Assembly (NCBI GenBank): GCA_964470195.1
Contig: CAYYBG010000011.1
Coordinates: forward strand, 1-54,716
Length of the DNA stretch: 54,716 nucleotides
Direction: 5' to 3'
DNA from: RFPI01 sp964470195
GTDB lineage: Bacteria > Pseudomonadota > Gammaproteobacteria > Burkholderiales > Methylophilaceae
Shown: positions 6,892 to 15,905 of the stretch, in pieces
Layout: each line of letters opens with the position of its first letter
Position numbering within the stretch: the first letter of the stretch is position 1
Made by a program: the position numbers and the translations under genes
The notes under the pieces: generated by a model
Database searches by the model: none
Told to the model about the DNA's origin: nothing
The model's input: the letters and a program-made list of their open reading frames with translations, nothing else

Positions 6892-8772
6892 ATGAGCTTA
6901 TCTATTACTCCCTCTGAAAATCTAAAACTCAATATTTTAGATTCTGTCACTCTAGCTGGTGCAGAGATTACTACCTTTGATGCAGCATCTAAAAGATTCT
7001 TCGTCACAACTTCCAATGGTTTGGCGGTTGTTAATGCTAGTGATCCTAATAACCTTATTTTTGATAATTTAATTGACTTTAGTTCCGCGCCATTTTCCTT
7101 CTCCAATGATATCAATAGCGTTGCTGCTAAAAACGGAATTATCGCTGTGGCGGTTGCAAATTCAGAGAAAACAAATGCAGGCAAAGTATTTTTGCTGAAT
7201 GCTGAGGGACAACTTCTCAACTCTGTGGATGTTGGTTCTTTGCCTGATATGCTGACATTTACGCCCAATGGAAAAAGAATTATTGTTGCTAATGAAGCTG
7301 AACGAAGTGCTCCTGATGGTTCGATTGATCCTGATGGTTCGATAAGTATTATTGACATATCTTCGGGTGCTGCGGCTGCTACTGTGAAACAGGTCGGTTT
7401 CACTTCATTCAATAGTGCTAAATCTAAACTGCTTGAGCAGGGAGCCCGGATTTACACAGGGAAGACAGTCAGTCAAGAAGCAGAGCCAGAATATATTGCT
7501 GTTTCCCCAGATGGAAAAACCGCATTAGTAACCTTGCAAGAAATGAATGCTGTTGCGATATTAAATATTAATCAAGCTAGAATCACTAAAATCGTTCCAC
7601 TTGGATTGAAGTCTTTCAAAGACTTATTGATTGATTTTAGCGATAGAGATGGACCTAGCAATTCAAATCTATACTCCCCTGTGACAGGCTATGATGTATT
7701 TGGTATGTACATGCCTGATGCAATTGCTGCATTTAGATCACGCGGAAAAACCTATTATGCGATCGCTAATGAAGGTGACAGCCGAGATGATTTTATACTT
7801 GGTGGCGAGGAAACAAGAGTTGCTTCACTCAATCTAGATCCAACAAAATACCCCAATGCTGATGTGCTCAAGTCAGCGAGTGTATTAGGAAGATTGACTG
7901 TGGCTAACCCATCTGTCATTGGTGCTGAAATTGCAGGTGATACTGATAACGATGGTGATGTCGATCAAATCATCAGTTATGGCGCAAGATCCTTTTCCAT
8001 CCTAGATGCAAATGGCAAAATCGTATTCGATAGTGGTGATCACATTGAAAGATTTATTGCGACTCAGGGAACATTTTCATCTGGTGGGGCTTTCGATGAT
8101 AGTAGAAGTGATAATAAAGGACCTGAGCCAGAAGGTATTATTGTTGAGCAAATTGGCGACCGTACTTTTGCCTTTGTCGGGGTAGAACGAGGCGGTGGTG
8201 GCGTGATGGTATACGACGTCACCGATGTAAAAAATGTTCAATTTGTTACCTATGCCAGAAATTCCGCAGATATTTCTCCAGAGGGTTTAACTTTCATTAA
8301 TGCCGTAGATAGTCCTAATGGCCAATCTTTGCTAGCAGTATCCAATGAAGTTTCTAAAACACTCAGTGTTTATGGACTAACACGGATTGTTAATGGAGAT
8401 GAAAAAAATAATAAGATAGTTTCCATTGCTGGAGTAGATGAGATGACAGGCAGAGCTGGTAAAGATCAATTTATCTTCACTAACACTGAACATATCGGAA
8501 CCATGGAAAATCAGCGAGATGTAATTACCGACTTTGTTAGTGGTACCGATATCATCAATCTCAAAGCCATTGATGCGAATGTTAGCCTGAGAGGTAACCA
8601 AGCTTTTGTGCTATCCAATACTTTCCAATCTGGAGTGGCTGGCAGATTAGTGATCACTCAAAACAACAACAATCTTTTGGTTTCTGGGGATACTGATGGA
8701 GATGGATTAGCTAATTTTACTATTGAATTACAAGGAATTAGCGCTTGGGTGTCTTCTGATTTTGTTATGTAA
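6892..8772 (+). CDS. Choice-of-anchor I (MSP130-like) beta-propeller exoprotein with RTX-type C-terminus
   Basis: A 626-residue protein related to bacterial homologues of animal MSP130 biomineralisation glycoproteins. Recognisable blocks are EPEYIAVSPDGKTALVTLQE, PDAIAAFRSRGKTYYAIANE, GARSFSILDANGKIVFDSGD and GPEPEGIIVEQIGDRTFAFV. DTDNDGDVDQ near residue 345 looks like a calcium loop. The last 120 residues resemble the RTX/serralysin C-terminal domain (GRAGKDQFIF, DVITDFVSGTDIINLKAID, then a terminal beta segment). There is no N-terminal signal peptide, so export by a type I system is likely, but no ABC exporter genes are in the window. It is monocistronic, framed by a hairpin before and a strong terminator after. 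Function is unknown; calcium or phosphate binding at the surface is a guess. Confidence 0.82.
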   Translation: MSLSITPSENLKLNILDSVTLAGAEITTFDAASKRFFVTTSNGLAVVNASDPNNLIFDNLIDFSSAPFSFSNDINSVAAKNGIIAVAVANSEKTNAGKVFLLNAEGQLLNSVDVGSLPDMLTFTPNGKRIIVANEAERSAPDGSIDPDGSISIIDISSGAAAATVKQVGFTSFNSAKSKLLEQGARIYTGKTVSQEAEPEYIAVSPDGKTALVTLQEMNAVAILNINQARITKIVPLGLKSFKDLLIDFSDRDGPSNSNLYSPVTGYDVFGMYMPDAIAAFRSRGKTYYAIANEGDSRDDFILGGEETRVASLNLDPTKYPNADVLKSASVLGRLTVANPSVIGAEIAGDTDNDGDVDQIISYGARSFSILDANGKIVFDSGDHIERFIATQGTFSSGGAFDDSRSDNKGPEPEGIIVEQIGDRTFAFVGVERGGGGVMVYDVTDVKNVQFVTYARNSADISPEGLTFINAVDSPNGQSLLAVSNEVSKTLSVYGLTRIVNGDEKNNKIVSIAGVDEMTGRAGKDQFIFTNTEHIGTMENQRDVITDFVSGTDIINLKAIDANVSLRGNQAFVLSNTFQSGVAGRLVITQNNNNLLVSGDTDGDGLANFTIELQGISAWVSSDFVM

Positions 8773-8810
8773 AAAAGCATAGCTTTTTAAAAGCTAATCT
8801 TTATTTTCAT

Positions 8811-8843
8811 AAGAGCTACTTAATGTTAAGTAGCTCTTTTTTT
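8811..8843 (+). terminator. Strong intrinsic terminator after the MSP130-like gene
   Basis: AAGAGCTACTTAA (8811-8823) is perfectly complementary to TTAAGTAGCTCTT (8826-8838) with a TG centre, and the 3' arm runs into a T tract (to 8843). It ends the transcript of the exoprotein gene and may act on the convergent peptidase gene as well. Confidence 0.9.
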
Positions 8844-8948
8844 ATAAGTGGATTGGCTGAAAAAAATAGATATCCTATCTTGCATTAGAATTTTTTATTT
8901 GAAAATATCTATAAAAAATCATGAACCTATGTTCTCACTGCGCAATCC

Positions 8949-9779
8949 TCAAAGTAAAAATAATTGAACGATAGCAGCAAATGCGATAAACGGGCCAAAT
9001 GGAATTGGAGTGTCTTTGCTCATCTTATAAAATAAGCTGAGTAGGATGAAAGTAAGCAATGCAGTCAAAGACGAAACTAATATCACGTTAGCTAATGACT
9101 GCCATCCCAGCCATGCTCCCACCGCAGCCAATAGCTTAAAGTCTCCATACCCCATCGCTTGCTTTTTTGTAAAGAATTTAAATAGCCAGTAAAGACTCCA
9201 TAAAATCAAATAACCCAATATCGCCCCTAACACTGCAGAATGAATATCTGCGAAGTGTGCATTTAAATTAACAATCAAGCCTAACCAAACTAGCGGTAGC
9301 GTAATACTGTCAGGCAGAAGAAAGCTGTCTAAATCTATCAGGGAAAGTGTAATTAGCGCATAGACAAAAATACATGCCGCCAAACTGCTCACTGAGTATC
9401 CATACTGAGAAAAACAAAGCACAGTGATGAGCCCGCAGAGCAACTCAACCATCGGGTAGCGCAAGCTAATCGACTTTTTACAATGCCGACATTTTCCTCT
9501 CAGCCAAATAAAACTGAATACAGGAATATTCTCAATGGGCGAAATTTTATGATGGCAATGAGGACAGCAGGAGGATGGACTTATTAAATTAAATTTGACG
9601 GAAGATACATAATTTTTTTCACTGTGATGACCATAAGCAAATTCCATCATCTTAGGTAGTCGGTAGATCACCACATTAATAAAGCTACCGATAATCATGC
9701 CAATAACAAATATCATGAATTGCCCGAACAAACTTTCCGAATTTAGCAATTCAATGATTGAGACTATTGGATTGGACAT
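8949..9779 (-). CDS. pilD: Prepilin peptidase / N-methyltransferase (GspO/PilD, A24A)
   Basis: A 276-residue polytopic inner-membrane aspartic peptidase that cleaves prepilin leaders and methylates the new N-terminus. GSFINVVIYRLP near residue 32 and the zinc-binding pairs CPHC and CRHC (about 72-100) form the methyltransferase part. The catalytic aspartates lie in LIDLDSFLLPD (about 148) and GYGDFKLLAA (about 212). It is divergent from gspG and faces a secretion cluster of four pseudopilins, its likely substrates. It may also serve a type IV pilus encoded elsewhere. Confidence 0.93.
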   Translation of the reverse strand: MSNPIVSIIELLNSESLFGQFMIFVIGMIIGSFINVVIYRLPKMMEFAYGHHSEKNYVSSVKFNLISPSSCCPHCHHKISPIENIPVFSFIWLRGKCRHCKKSISLRYPMVELLCGLITVLCFSQYGYSVSSLAACIFVYALITLSLIDLDSFLLPDSITLPLVWLGLIVNLNAHFADIHSAVLGAILGYLILWSLYWLFKFFTKKQAMGYGDFKLLAAVGAWLGWQSLANVILVSSLTALLTFILLSLFYKMSKDTPIPFGPFIAFAAIVQLFLL

Positions 9780-10054
9780 GTCAATCTACCCTTGCTGAAA
9801 TATTTAAATAATCTGATTAAAACCAGCTGCTTCATCCCTTAAACCCAAAGAGTTTAATATAAATAATCAAATTGTATTCATGCAATTTGAAAAAAATGCA
9901 TGAGCTGTTTTGCTTAAATAAGATTTTGATTAGCCTGTGAAATTTCAGCTAGGACGTAGAACAACAGAATCATCGCGTTTTTATAATCTTTGCAATATTA
10001 ATGTCATATTTCATTTATAACATAGTGTCATCATACCGCAATAAATTTTAAACA
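9780..10054. promoter_or_regulatory. Divergent promoter region between pilD and gspG
   Basis: A 275-base AT-rich gap that must hold promoters for both directions. An inverted repeat CATGCA (9879-9884) with TGCATG (9897-9902) is the only notable symmetry seen. No gene, tRNA or recognisable regulator site was identified. Confidence 0.4.
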
Positions 10055-10474
10055 ATGCAACCCAAAGCTTATAAAACTTCAGGATTTACTTTACTAGAAT
10101 TGCTAGTAGTGATGGTGATTATAGGCCTACTAGCGGGGTACGTCGGTCCTAAATACTTCGATCAGGTGGGGAAATCTGAGACTAAAACTGCCTGGGCACA
10201 GATTGAAGCTTTGGGAAAAGCTTTAGACCAATACAGAATTGATACAGGCCATTACCCCACAACAGAGCAAAGTTTAAATGCACTGATTCAAAAGCCCAAT
10301 GATGAGCCCAAATGGGCAGGCCCATATTTGCAAAAAAAAGTTCCCCTCGACCCATGGAGACGTCCTTATATTTACAAATCACCTGGAGATAATGGTGATT
10401 ATGATCTTTACAGTTTGGGTAAGGATGGCGTTGTAGGCGGTACAAAAGATGCCCAAGATGTGGTGAGTTGGTAG
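10055..10474 (+). CDS. gspG: Major pseudopilin GspG
   Basis: A 139-residue type II secretion major pseudopilin. The prepilin site is KTSG|FTLLELLVVMVIIGLLAG with Glu at +5, followed by the hydrophobic helix. The C-terminal GspG domain shows the family pattern: YRIDTGHYPTTEQSL, KVPLDPWRRPY, and YDLYSLGKDGVVGG with the calcium-site acidic residues. It opens the operon and is followed 12 bases later by gspF. It should be cleaved by the divergent PilD and polymerise into the periplasmic pseudopilus. Confidence 0.95.
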   Translation: MQPKAYKTSGFTLLELLVVMVIIGLLAGYVGPKYFDQVGKSETKTAWAQIEALGKALDQYRIDTGHYPTTEQSLNALIQKPNDEPKWAGPYLQKKVPLDPWRRPYIYKSPGDNGDYDLYSLGKDGVVGGTKDAQDVVSW

Positions 10475-10486
10475 AGTGCCACTGCT

Positions 10487-11662
10487 GTGCAATTCAAAGT
10501 CAAAGCAATTAATGGTAAAGATTTGATATCGATAGATATCAGTGCCAATGATGAAAAAGAGGCGCTCGCTTTAGTCAAGGCAAGAGGATTGGTTCCACTC
10601 TCTGCCAAATCCCAAAAAATCTCTTTTTTTCAGACCAAACGTCATGCTTTGTCAGTTCCCTTGTTTACTGTTGAGTTATTGGGCTTGTTAGAAGCAGGAC
10701 TTAACCTTGTTGAAGCTTTAGAGACGCTTGCTGATAAGGGCGAGCAACGACAACAAGAACTGATGCTTATGCTTGATGCTATGCAGCAAGGGAAAACTTT
10801 CTCGGCAGCATTAGAACAGCAGTCAAATATATTTCCGTTATTGCTGATTGCGACTATCAAAGCTAGCGAAAAAACCGGGGATATCAAGGAAGCCTTGAGT
10901 CGTTACATTTCTTACCAGCAGCAAATAGATCAATTAAAAAAGAAAATCATTAGTGCATCTATTTACCCCATGTTATTGATTATGGTTGGTGGACTTGTGA
11001 TTGCATTTTTATTGGGATTTGTAGTACCAAAATTCAGCATGATTTATCAAGACACTTCAAATGATCTGCCATATATGTCCAAACTTCTCTTGCTGTGGGG
11101 AGAATTTCTTGCTCAAAAAGGTGAGTTGGTTTTGCTGGTGCTGATGCTGGCATTGCTTGGAATGATTTATGCGCTAACTCGACCATCGGTGCGTGCCTAC
11201 TTGTTCTCAAAATTTTGGCAAATACCGTCGATTGGCTATCAGTTAAAGATTTACCAATTATCACGTTTCTTTCGGACTGTTGGGATGTTATTGAAAGGTG
11301 GGTCTCCTATCGTCCCAGCACTAAAATCAGCCAGTGGGCTACTTGAAAGATCACTTCACAATAACATGCAACAAGCAGAGTTAATGATTAGTGAGGGAAA
11401 GTCGATTTCACAGGCAATGACAGAAGCAGGACTGACCACATCAATTGCAACAAGAATGTTGATAGTCGGTGAGCGGGGCGGAAATATTGATGAAATGATG
11501 ACGCGAATAGCCACTTTCTATGATGAGGAACTATCTCGCTGGTTGGATTGGTTCACACGATTATTTGAGCCAATTTTAATGCTAATTATTGGATTGGTCA
11601 TTGGTGTCGTAGTGTTGTTGTTATATATGCCAATTTTCGAGCTTGCGGGTAACATCCAATGA
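10487..11662 (+). CDS. gspF: Type II secretion inner-membrane platform protein GspF
   Basis: A 391-residue protein with the duplicated T2SSF cytoplasmic domain: first copy around 60-180 (SVPLFTVELLGLLEAGLNLVEAL) and second around 255-375 (RFFRTVGMLLKGGSPIVPAL). Transmembrane segments lie near 155-180, 205-225 and 365-385. It couples the GspE ATPase to pseudopilus assembly. The start is GTG at 10487 with only a weak upstream purine stretch. It overlaps gspE by four bases (ATGA). Confidence 0.94.
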   Translation: MQFKVKAINGKDLISIDISANDEKEALALVKARGLVPLSAKSQKISFFQTKRHALSVPLFTVELLGLLEAGLNLVEALETLADKGEQRQQELMLMLDAMQQGKTFSAALEQQSNIFPLLLIATIKASEKTGDIKEALSRYISYQQQIDQLKKKIISASIYPMLLIMVGGLVIAFLLGFVVPKFSMIYQDTSNDLPYMSKLLLLWGEFLAQKGELVLLVLMLALLGMIYALTRPSVRAYLFSKFWQIPSIGYQLKIYQLSRFFRTVGMLLKGGSPIVPALKSASGLLERSLHNNMQQAELMISEGKSISQAMTEAGLTTSIATRMLIVGERGGNIDEMMTRIATFYDEELSRWLDWFTRLFEPILMLIIGLVIGVVVLLLYMPIFELAGNIQ

Positions 11663-13353
11663 TTCATCATCAAACAAAATCAAACTCGCTTGCAGATTTG
11701 GCAGGTTTTATTCAGCAGGCAAATTTGCTTGCAGAGACCGAGTATCAGCCATTTTTGCAGGTGCTCGAGGAGCTCTTGAATCTGCCACCAGAGGATTTTG
11801 TCGAGCGCCTAGCCCAGGCCTTTGATATGCAGTCAATCAGCATGAAACAAATGCATCAATTAAGTCCTGCTTACCATATTCTCTCGTTTCATGAGGGGCA
11901 GCAAAGAGGCTGTATAGCGTTTCAAGATCAAGCGTCAAACTGTTTAGTCGTTATTGCAAATCCTATGGATGACGTATTGCAATTATGGTTGGATGAAATG
12001 ATTGATATTCCCTTTGAAACTCGTCTAGCCCACAGGAATGATATCTCTGCTTTTCAAATCTCTCAGGAAGATAGTATGAGAGCATTTGATCAGATAGTCG
12101 CCGAGGAAAAAGCAGAAGACATTGAGTCAAGCTCAGTAAAAACCATCTCTATCCAATCTATCAACGATGATACAAATCCTATCGTTAAGTTAATAAACTC
12201 TACTTTGTATGATGGATTAAAAGTAGGTGCGAGTGATATTCACCTTGAGTGCTCAAATCAAGGATTGGAAATAAAGTATCGTATTGATGGTGTCATGACC
12301 AATATTGGGGGTATGCAGGGAAGAGAAAATGCAGACCAAGCGATCTCAAGAATTAAAGTAATGGCACAACTTGATATTGCTGAAAGAAGAATTCCACAAG
12401 ATGGTCGTTTTAAATTATCCGTTCAAGGACGTGAGGTAGATTTTCGTATTTCTATCATGCCAAGTGTATTTGGCGAGGATGCAGTGATTCGAATTTTAGA
12501 TAGAAAATCGATATCAGAGGAGATGAATAATCTCAACTTGCAGGCTTTGGGATTTAATTCAGAAATAATCCATCAATTCAGAAAATTGGCTTCAGAGCCC
12601 TATGGCATGGTGCTGGTGACTGGTCCAACTGGTAGCGGAAAAACAACGTCATTGTATGCAGCGATTTCAGAAGTCAATACTGGCCATGACAAAATCATTA
12701 CTATCGAAGATCCCGTTGAATATCAACTTCCTGGTGTTTTGCAAATTCCTGTCAATGAAAAAAAAGGGCTTACATTTGCGCGAGGTTTGAGGTCAATCCT
12801 ACGTCATGACCCAGATAAGATTATGGTAGGTGAAATTCGAGATACCGATACAGCTCAAATTGCTGTTCAAGCAGCGCTCACTGGCCACCTAGTTTTCACT
12901 ACAGTGCATGCTAATAACGTGTTAGATGTGATTGGGCGTTTTATGCACATGGGCGTGGATTTGTATAATTTTGTCTCTGCAGTGAATGGCATTATGGCGC
13001 AACGATTAGTACGCGAACTGTGTACCCATTGTGCTGAGGATTATACCCCTCCCGATAGTTTAATTGAGCTATCTAAAATTCCACCTGAAATGTTGGTGCG
13101 CATGCGTTTCCGCCATGCAAAAGGTTGTGGTCATTGCCGAGGCAGTGGTTATAAAGGAAGGCGAGCAATCGCTGAGTTATTAGTTCTGAATGACGAGCTG
13201 AGAGAGATGATTATTGCTCGTGAACCAATCCGCAAACTTAAAGAGGCAGCAAAAAGAAACGGATTACGATCAATTCGAGAAGCAGCGCTAGAACATGTTA
13301 GTCAAGGCTTAACTACCTTGCAGGAGGTAAATCGTGTTACCTTTGTTGACTAA
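11659..13353 (+). CDS. gspE: Type II secretion assembly ATPase GspE
   Basis: A 564-residue hexameric secretion ATPase. The N-terminal domain (about 1-150) is followed by the ATPase core with Walker A GPTGSGKTTSLYA near residue 320, the Asp box, Walker B ILRHDPDKIMVGEIRD near 380-395 and a His box. A zinc-binding tetracysteine element CTHC ... CGHC lies at about 454-492, as in GspE and PilB. It powers pseudopilus polymerisation at the cytoplasmic face. Its last 20 bases overlap the next gene and contain that gene's Shine-Dalgarno. Confidence 0.95.
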   Translation: MIHHQTKSNSLADLAGFIQQANLLAETEYQPFLQVLEELLNLPPEDFVERLAQAFDMQSISMKQMHQLSPAYHILSFHEGQQRGCIAFQDQASNCLVVIANPMDDVLQLWLDEMIDIPFETRLAHRNDISAFQISQEDSMRAFDQIVAEEKAEDIESSSVKTISIQSINDDTNPIVKLINSTLYDGLKVGASDIHLECSNQGLEIKYRIDGVMTNIGGMQGRENADQAISRIKVMAQLDIAERRIPQDGRFKLSVQGREVDFRISIMPSVFGEDAVIRILDRKSISEEMNNLNLQALGFNSEIIHQFRKLASEPYGMVLVTGPTGSGKTTSLYAAISEVNTGHDKIITIEDPVEYQLPGVLQIPVNEKKGLTFARGLRSILRHDPDKIMVGEIRDTDTAQIAVQAALTGHLVFTTVHANNVLDVIGRFMHMGVDLYNFVSAVNGIMAQRLVRELCTHCAEDYTPPDSLIELSKIPPEMLVRMRFRHAKGCGHCRGSGYKGRRAIAELLVLNDELREMIIAREPIRKLKEAAKRNGLRSIREAALEHVSQGLTTLQEVNRVTFVD

Positions 13354-14137
13354 GCGCTGTTTGATGAGTATCAGCTCGGATGGAATAGGCTATATCGAAA
13401 TTTCAAGATTCGGTAACAAACTACGCAAACAACAGCGATATTCTATTACGCCAATCTCTAACGCTGACCAACAAACAATTCATACTCTGATCAATCAGGT
13501 AATGGCTCAACATAGCATTCAACATTACCAGCAACTAGAACTTGTATTGTCCTCAGATTTTATTCGCTTTCTGGTATTGCCCGCTCAATCTGACATGCTA
13601 ACAACATCAGAAAAACGACTTTATGCAAAAGCTTTATATCAGCAGGTATATGGCAATCTTAGTGACAACTGGCAAATAGAATTCGATGATGCACCACCAA
13701 ATCAAGCGACATTATGTGCGGCTGTTGATCAATCATTCATTCATCAATTACAACAGTTAGCTTTACAGCATCGCTTTTGGCTAACCTCGATAACACCCCT
13801 GGTTTCATATTTAACTAATCAATTAAAGCTGAAGCGCTATGAAGGATATTTAGTCATCATCGAATCATCACGCATAGTGTTGATTGAATTTAAATCTACT
13901 ATCCAAACCATACAGCAAGTTAAGTGGCAAGAGGATTGGCTTGCGCCATTAAAAAAACTATTGACCAAAACCCAACTATCTCGCGCTATCAGCACCAATA
14001 GCGTCCAGATTTATGCGCCAATGCATCAACATGTTGATCGTGCTCTATTTTCTGATTGGGATATCACCTTGCTGAAACCTATCTCATCACTGCAAGCGCT
14101 GATGAGTGACAGCCAATTCATCAAGGATCAAGTATGA
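13334..14137 (+). CDS. GspL/PilM-like secretion assembly protein (divergent)
   Basis: A 267-residue protein with no signal peptide or obvious transmembrane segment. Its position between gspE and a single-pass PilN-like gene, and the alternating beta/alpha pattern with YEGYLVIIESSRIVLIEF near residue 175, suggest a degenerate actin-like GspL/PilM domain. No diagnostic motif is strong. The GTG start at 13334 is supported by an excellent AGGAGGT (13322-13328) inside the gspE end. It overlaps the next gene by four bases. Function by context: cytoplasmic linker between the ATPase and the inner-membrane platform. Confidence 0.6.
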   Translation: MLPLLTKRCLMSISSDGIGYIEISRFGNKLRKQQRYSITPISNADQQTIHTLINQVMAQHSIQHYQQLELVLSSDFIRFLVLPAQSDMLTTSEKRLYAKALYQQVYGNLSDNWQIEFDDAPPNQATLCAAVDQSFIHQLQQLALQHRFWLTSITPLVSYLTNQLKLKRYEGYLVIIESSRIVLIEFKSTIQTIQQVKWQEDWLAPLKKLLTKTQLSRAISTNSVQIYAPMHQHVDRALFSDWDITLLKPISSLQALMSDSQFIKDQV

Positions 14138-14670
14138 GTCATCATATTCAAATTGATTTTGCCAAACCAGTTTGGTACAGAATTTCTTCTGTAACTAAGC
14201 TGGGGGTTGTATTGATGCTGTTTAGTGGGTTGTTATTGTTCATCTTATATGACCTTATAAAAATTCAAGAAAGCTACAAAAATACGCTACAACAATCAAG
14301 AATAGCAATCACGAAAACAGTGCTCAGTAAAAAAACACAAATGAAGCAAGCATCGATTCTGACTGCTGATCAACAACAACTTCTGACAGAGATGATTGCT
14401 CATCTGAATGTGTCTTGGGACCGTTTATATAACGCTTTGGAGCAATTAAATAGCCCTGATCTGGCATTGACCAGTGTATTGCCAAACTATCAAAGACAAC
14501 AATTAGAACTTCAGGGTGAGGCGAAAAATATGCCTGCAATTTTTGCTTATATAGAGTCTCTTGAAGGATTGCCAGACATTGAACATGTTAGCTTGCAAAA
14601 ACATCAAGTCGATGAGGAGCATCCATTTCAACCTGTAGCGTTTGTCATTTTAGCAAGGTGGCGTCAATGA
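14134..14670 (+). CDS. PilN/GspL C-terminal-like inner-membrane assembly protein
   Basis: A 178-residue bitopic protein: a short cytoplasmic N-terminus, a transmembrane segment at about 24-44 (LGVVLMLFSGLLLFILYDL) and a periplasmic coiled-coil plus ferredoxin-like region (about 75-178) with the LNSPDLALTSVLPNYQRQQLELQGEAKN pattern seen in PilN-type proteins. Start and stop overlap neighbours by ATGA junctions, so it is tightly coupled. It probably pairs with the adjacent PilO-like protein to form the periplasmic alignment complex. Confidence 0.65.
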   Translation: MSHHIQIDFAKPVWYRISSVTKLGVVLMLFSGLLLFILYDLIKIQESYKNTLQQSRIAITKTVLSKKTQMKQASILTADQQQLLTEMIAHLNVSWDRLYNALEQLNSPDLALTSVLPNYQRQQLELQGEAKNMPAIFAYIESLEGLPDIEHVSLQKHQVDEEHPFQPVAFVILARWRQ

Positions 14671-15257
14671 CAAAGCTTCTATTGCAATCGATGTGGTATC
14701 TAAGACAATGCCTTAAATTAATGGGCTTATGGGGTGTTCTTGCCAGTTGCCTGATTGTGATTACCAGCGTTTATCTATATATCAACTTGTTATCAATGCA
14801 GTCATTGCAAGCACAGGTAAATGCATTCGAGTTGAATCAATCATCTGTCGCTACTCGTCAATCTTTTGAAGAGAACCAAGAAAACTCAGATGAAAATAAA
14901 TCGAATGATTTAGCTGACTTCATTGGCATATTACCTAGGGAACAAAGCTTGCCAAGTTTGCTTGGGGAAATACATCAATACGCAAAATCAGCCAATCTGA
15001 ATATTATTAGCGCTGATTATAAGTGGCGTAAATTAAAGAAAACGGTCGCATTTAATGATGGAAATTTAGTTCAATATGAAATCTCATTTCCTATGACCGG
15101 TAGCTATGTCGCAATAAGAAATATGATTAATGAGGTGATGCAGCATACTGCAACGCTAGCCTTGGACCATTTGGAATTTCAACGCGAAAGTGCCAGCCAA
15201 AATTTAGTTGAAGCGAGAGTGACATTTGTGATCTATATGATAGGTGAAGTTGAATGA
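14667..15257 (+). CDS. PilO/GspM-like inner-membrane assembly protein
   Basis: A 196-residue bitopic protein with a transmembrane segment at about 22-44 and a periplasmic region containing an acidic linker (65-80) then a ferredoxin-like domain typical of PilO/GspM. ATG 14667 overlaps the previous stop as ATGA and has AAGGTGG upstream; a GTG at 14658 would remove that site. It likely forms a heterodimer with the preceding PilN-like protein. The next gene overlaps by four bases. Confidence 0.65.
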   Translation: MTKLLLQSMWYLRQCLKLMGLWGVLASCLIVITSVYLYINLLSMQSLQAQVNAFELNQSSVATRQSFEENQENSDENKSNDLADFIGILPREQSLPSLLGEIHQYAKSANLNIISADYKWRKLKKTVAFNDGNLVQYEISFPMTGSYVAIRNMINEVMQHTATLALDHLEFQRESASQNLVEARVTFVIYMIGEVE

Positions 15258-15853
15258 AGCCAAGTCAATTTCAAAGCCAGTTTTCTATCGCAACATTAAA
15301 AAAACAGCCGTGGTTAGTGCTTGCTTTGTTGCTGACCATTTTGATGGTCATTGTGACAGCTATTCAAGATGAAGAGCTAGAGTCTGAGCCAAAAGTTATT
15401 GCCAAACAATTCAGTAGCAGAAATCAGCAAACTGCATTAAGCCATCTTCCCAAAAACAAACAAGTGACAAACGCTACTTATCAAGATCAGCAGCCATCAG
15501 CCAAGCCTGATCATCATCAGGCTACAGGACTGCCGGCACGTCAATATGCTAGCGTAGTCAACAATATTTTTCCCATGCAGACATGGGAGCCACCGCCAAA
15601 AAAGATTGAAAAAAATCTGACACGGATTGAGCCTCCGCCGGTAGCGCCGCCAGTGCCATTGGTGTTTCAAGGAAAAATTGAAGAAGATGGCAAAGTCGAC
15701 TACTTATTTTTACAACAAAACAAATTGATTAATCTGAAGCTTGGTGAAATGGTCAACGCACAATGGCGTCTGGATAGAGAAGATTCTCAGTATTTATATT
15801 GGACGTTTATACCCATGAATTTGCCACAAACTTCATTGAAACAAAAAGGCTAA
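15254..15853 (+). CDS. PilP/GspC-like periplasmic connector protein
   Basis: A 199-residue protein with one N-terminal transmembrane segment (about 19-37), a hydrophilic Gln-rich linker (about 40-105), a proline-rich stretch (PPPVAPPVPL near 137-146) and a compact HR-like beta domain (LVFQGKIEEDGKVDYLFLQQ). This layout matches proteins called 'secretion system X' factors and the GspC/PilP homology region that binds the secretin. It is followed by the secretin gene after 52 bases. Exact orthology to GspC is not clear. Confidence 0.6.
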   Translation: MKPSQFQSQFSIATLKKQPWLVLALLLTILMVIVTAIQDEELESEPKVIAKQFSSRNQQTALSHLPKNKQVTNATYQDQQPSAKPDHHQATGLPARQYASVVNNIFPMQTWEPPPKKIEKNLTRIEPPPVAPPVPLVFQGKIEEDGKVDYLFLQQNKLINLKLGEMVNAQWRLDREDSQYLYWTFIPMNLPQTSLKQKG

Positions 15854-15905
15854 CGATGTTAAAAGATGCAAGAAATTTAACTCAAGACTATCAACTGGGG
15901 AAGCT

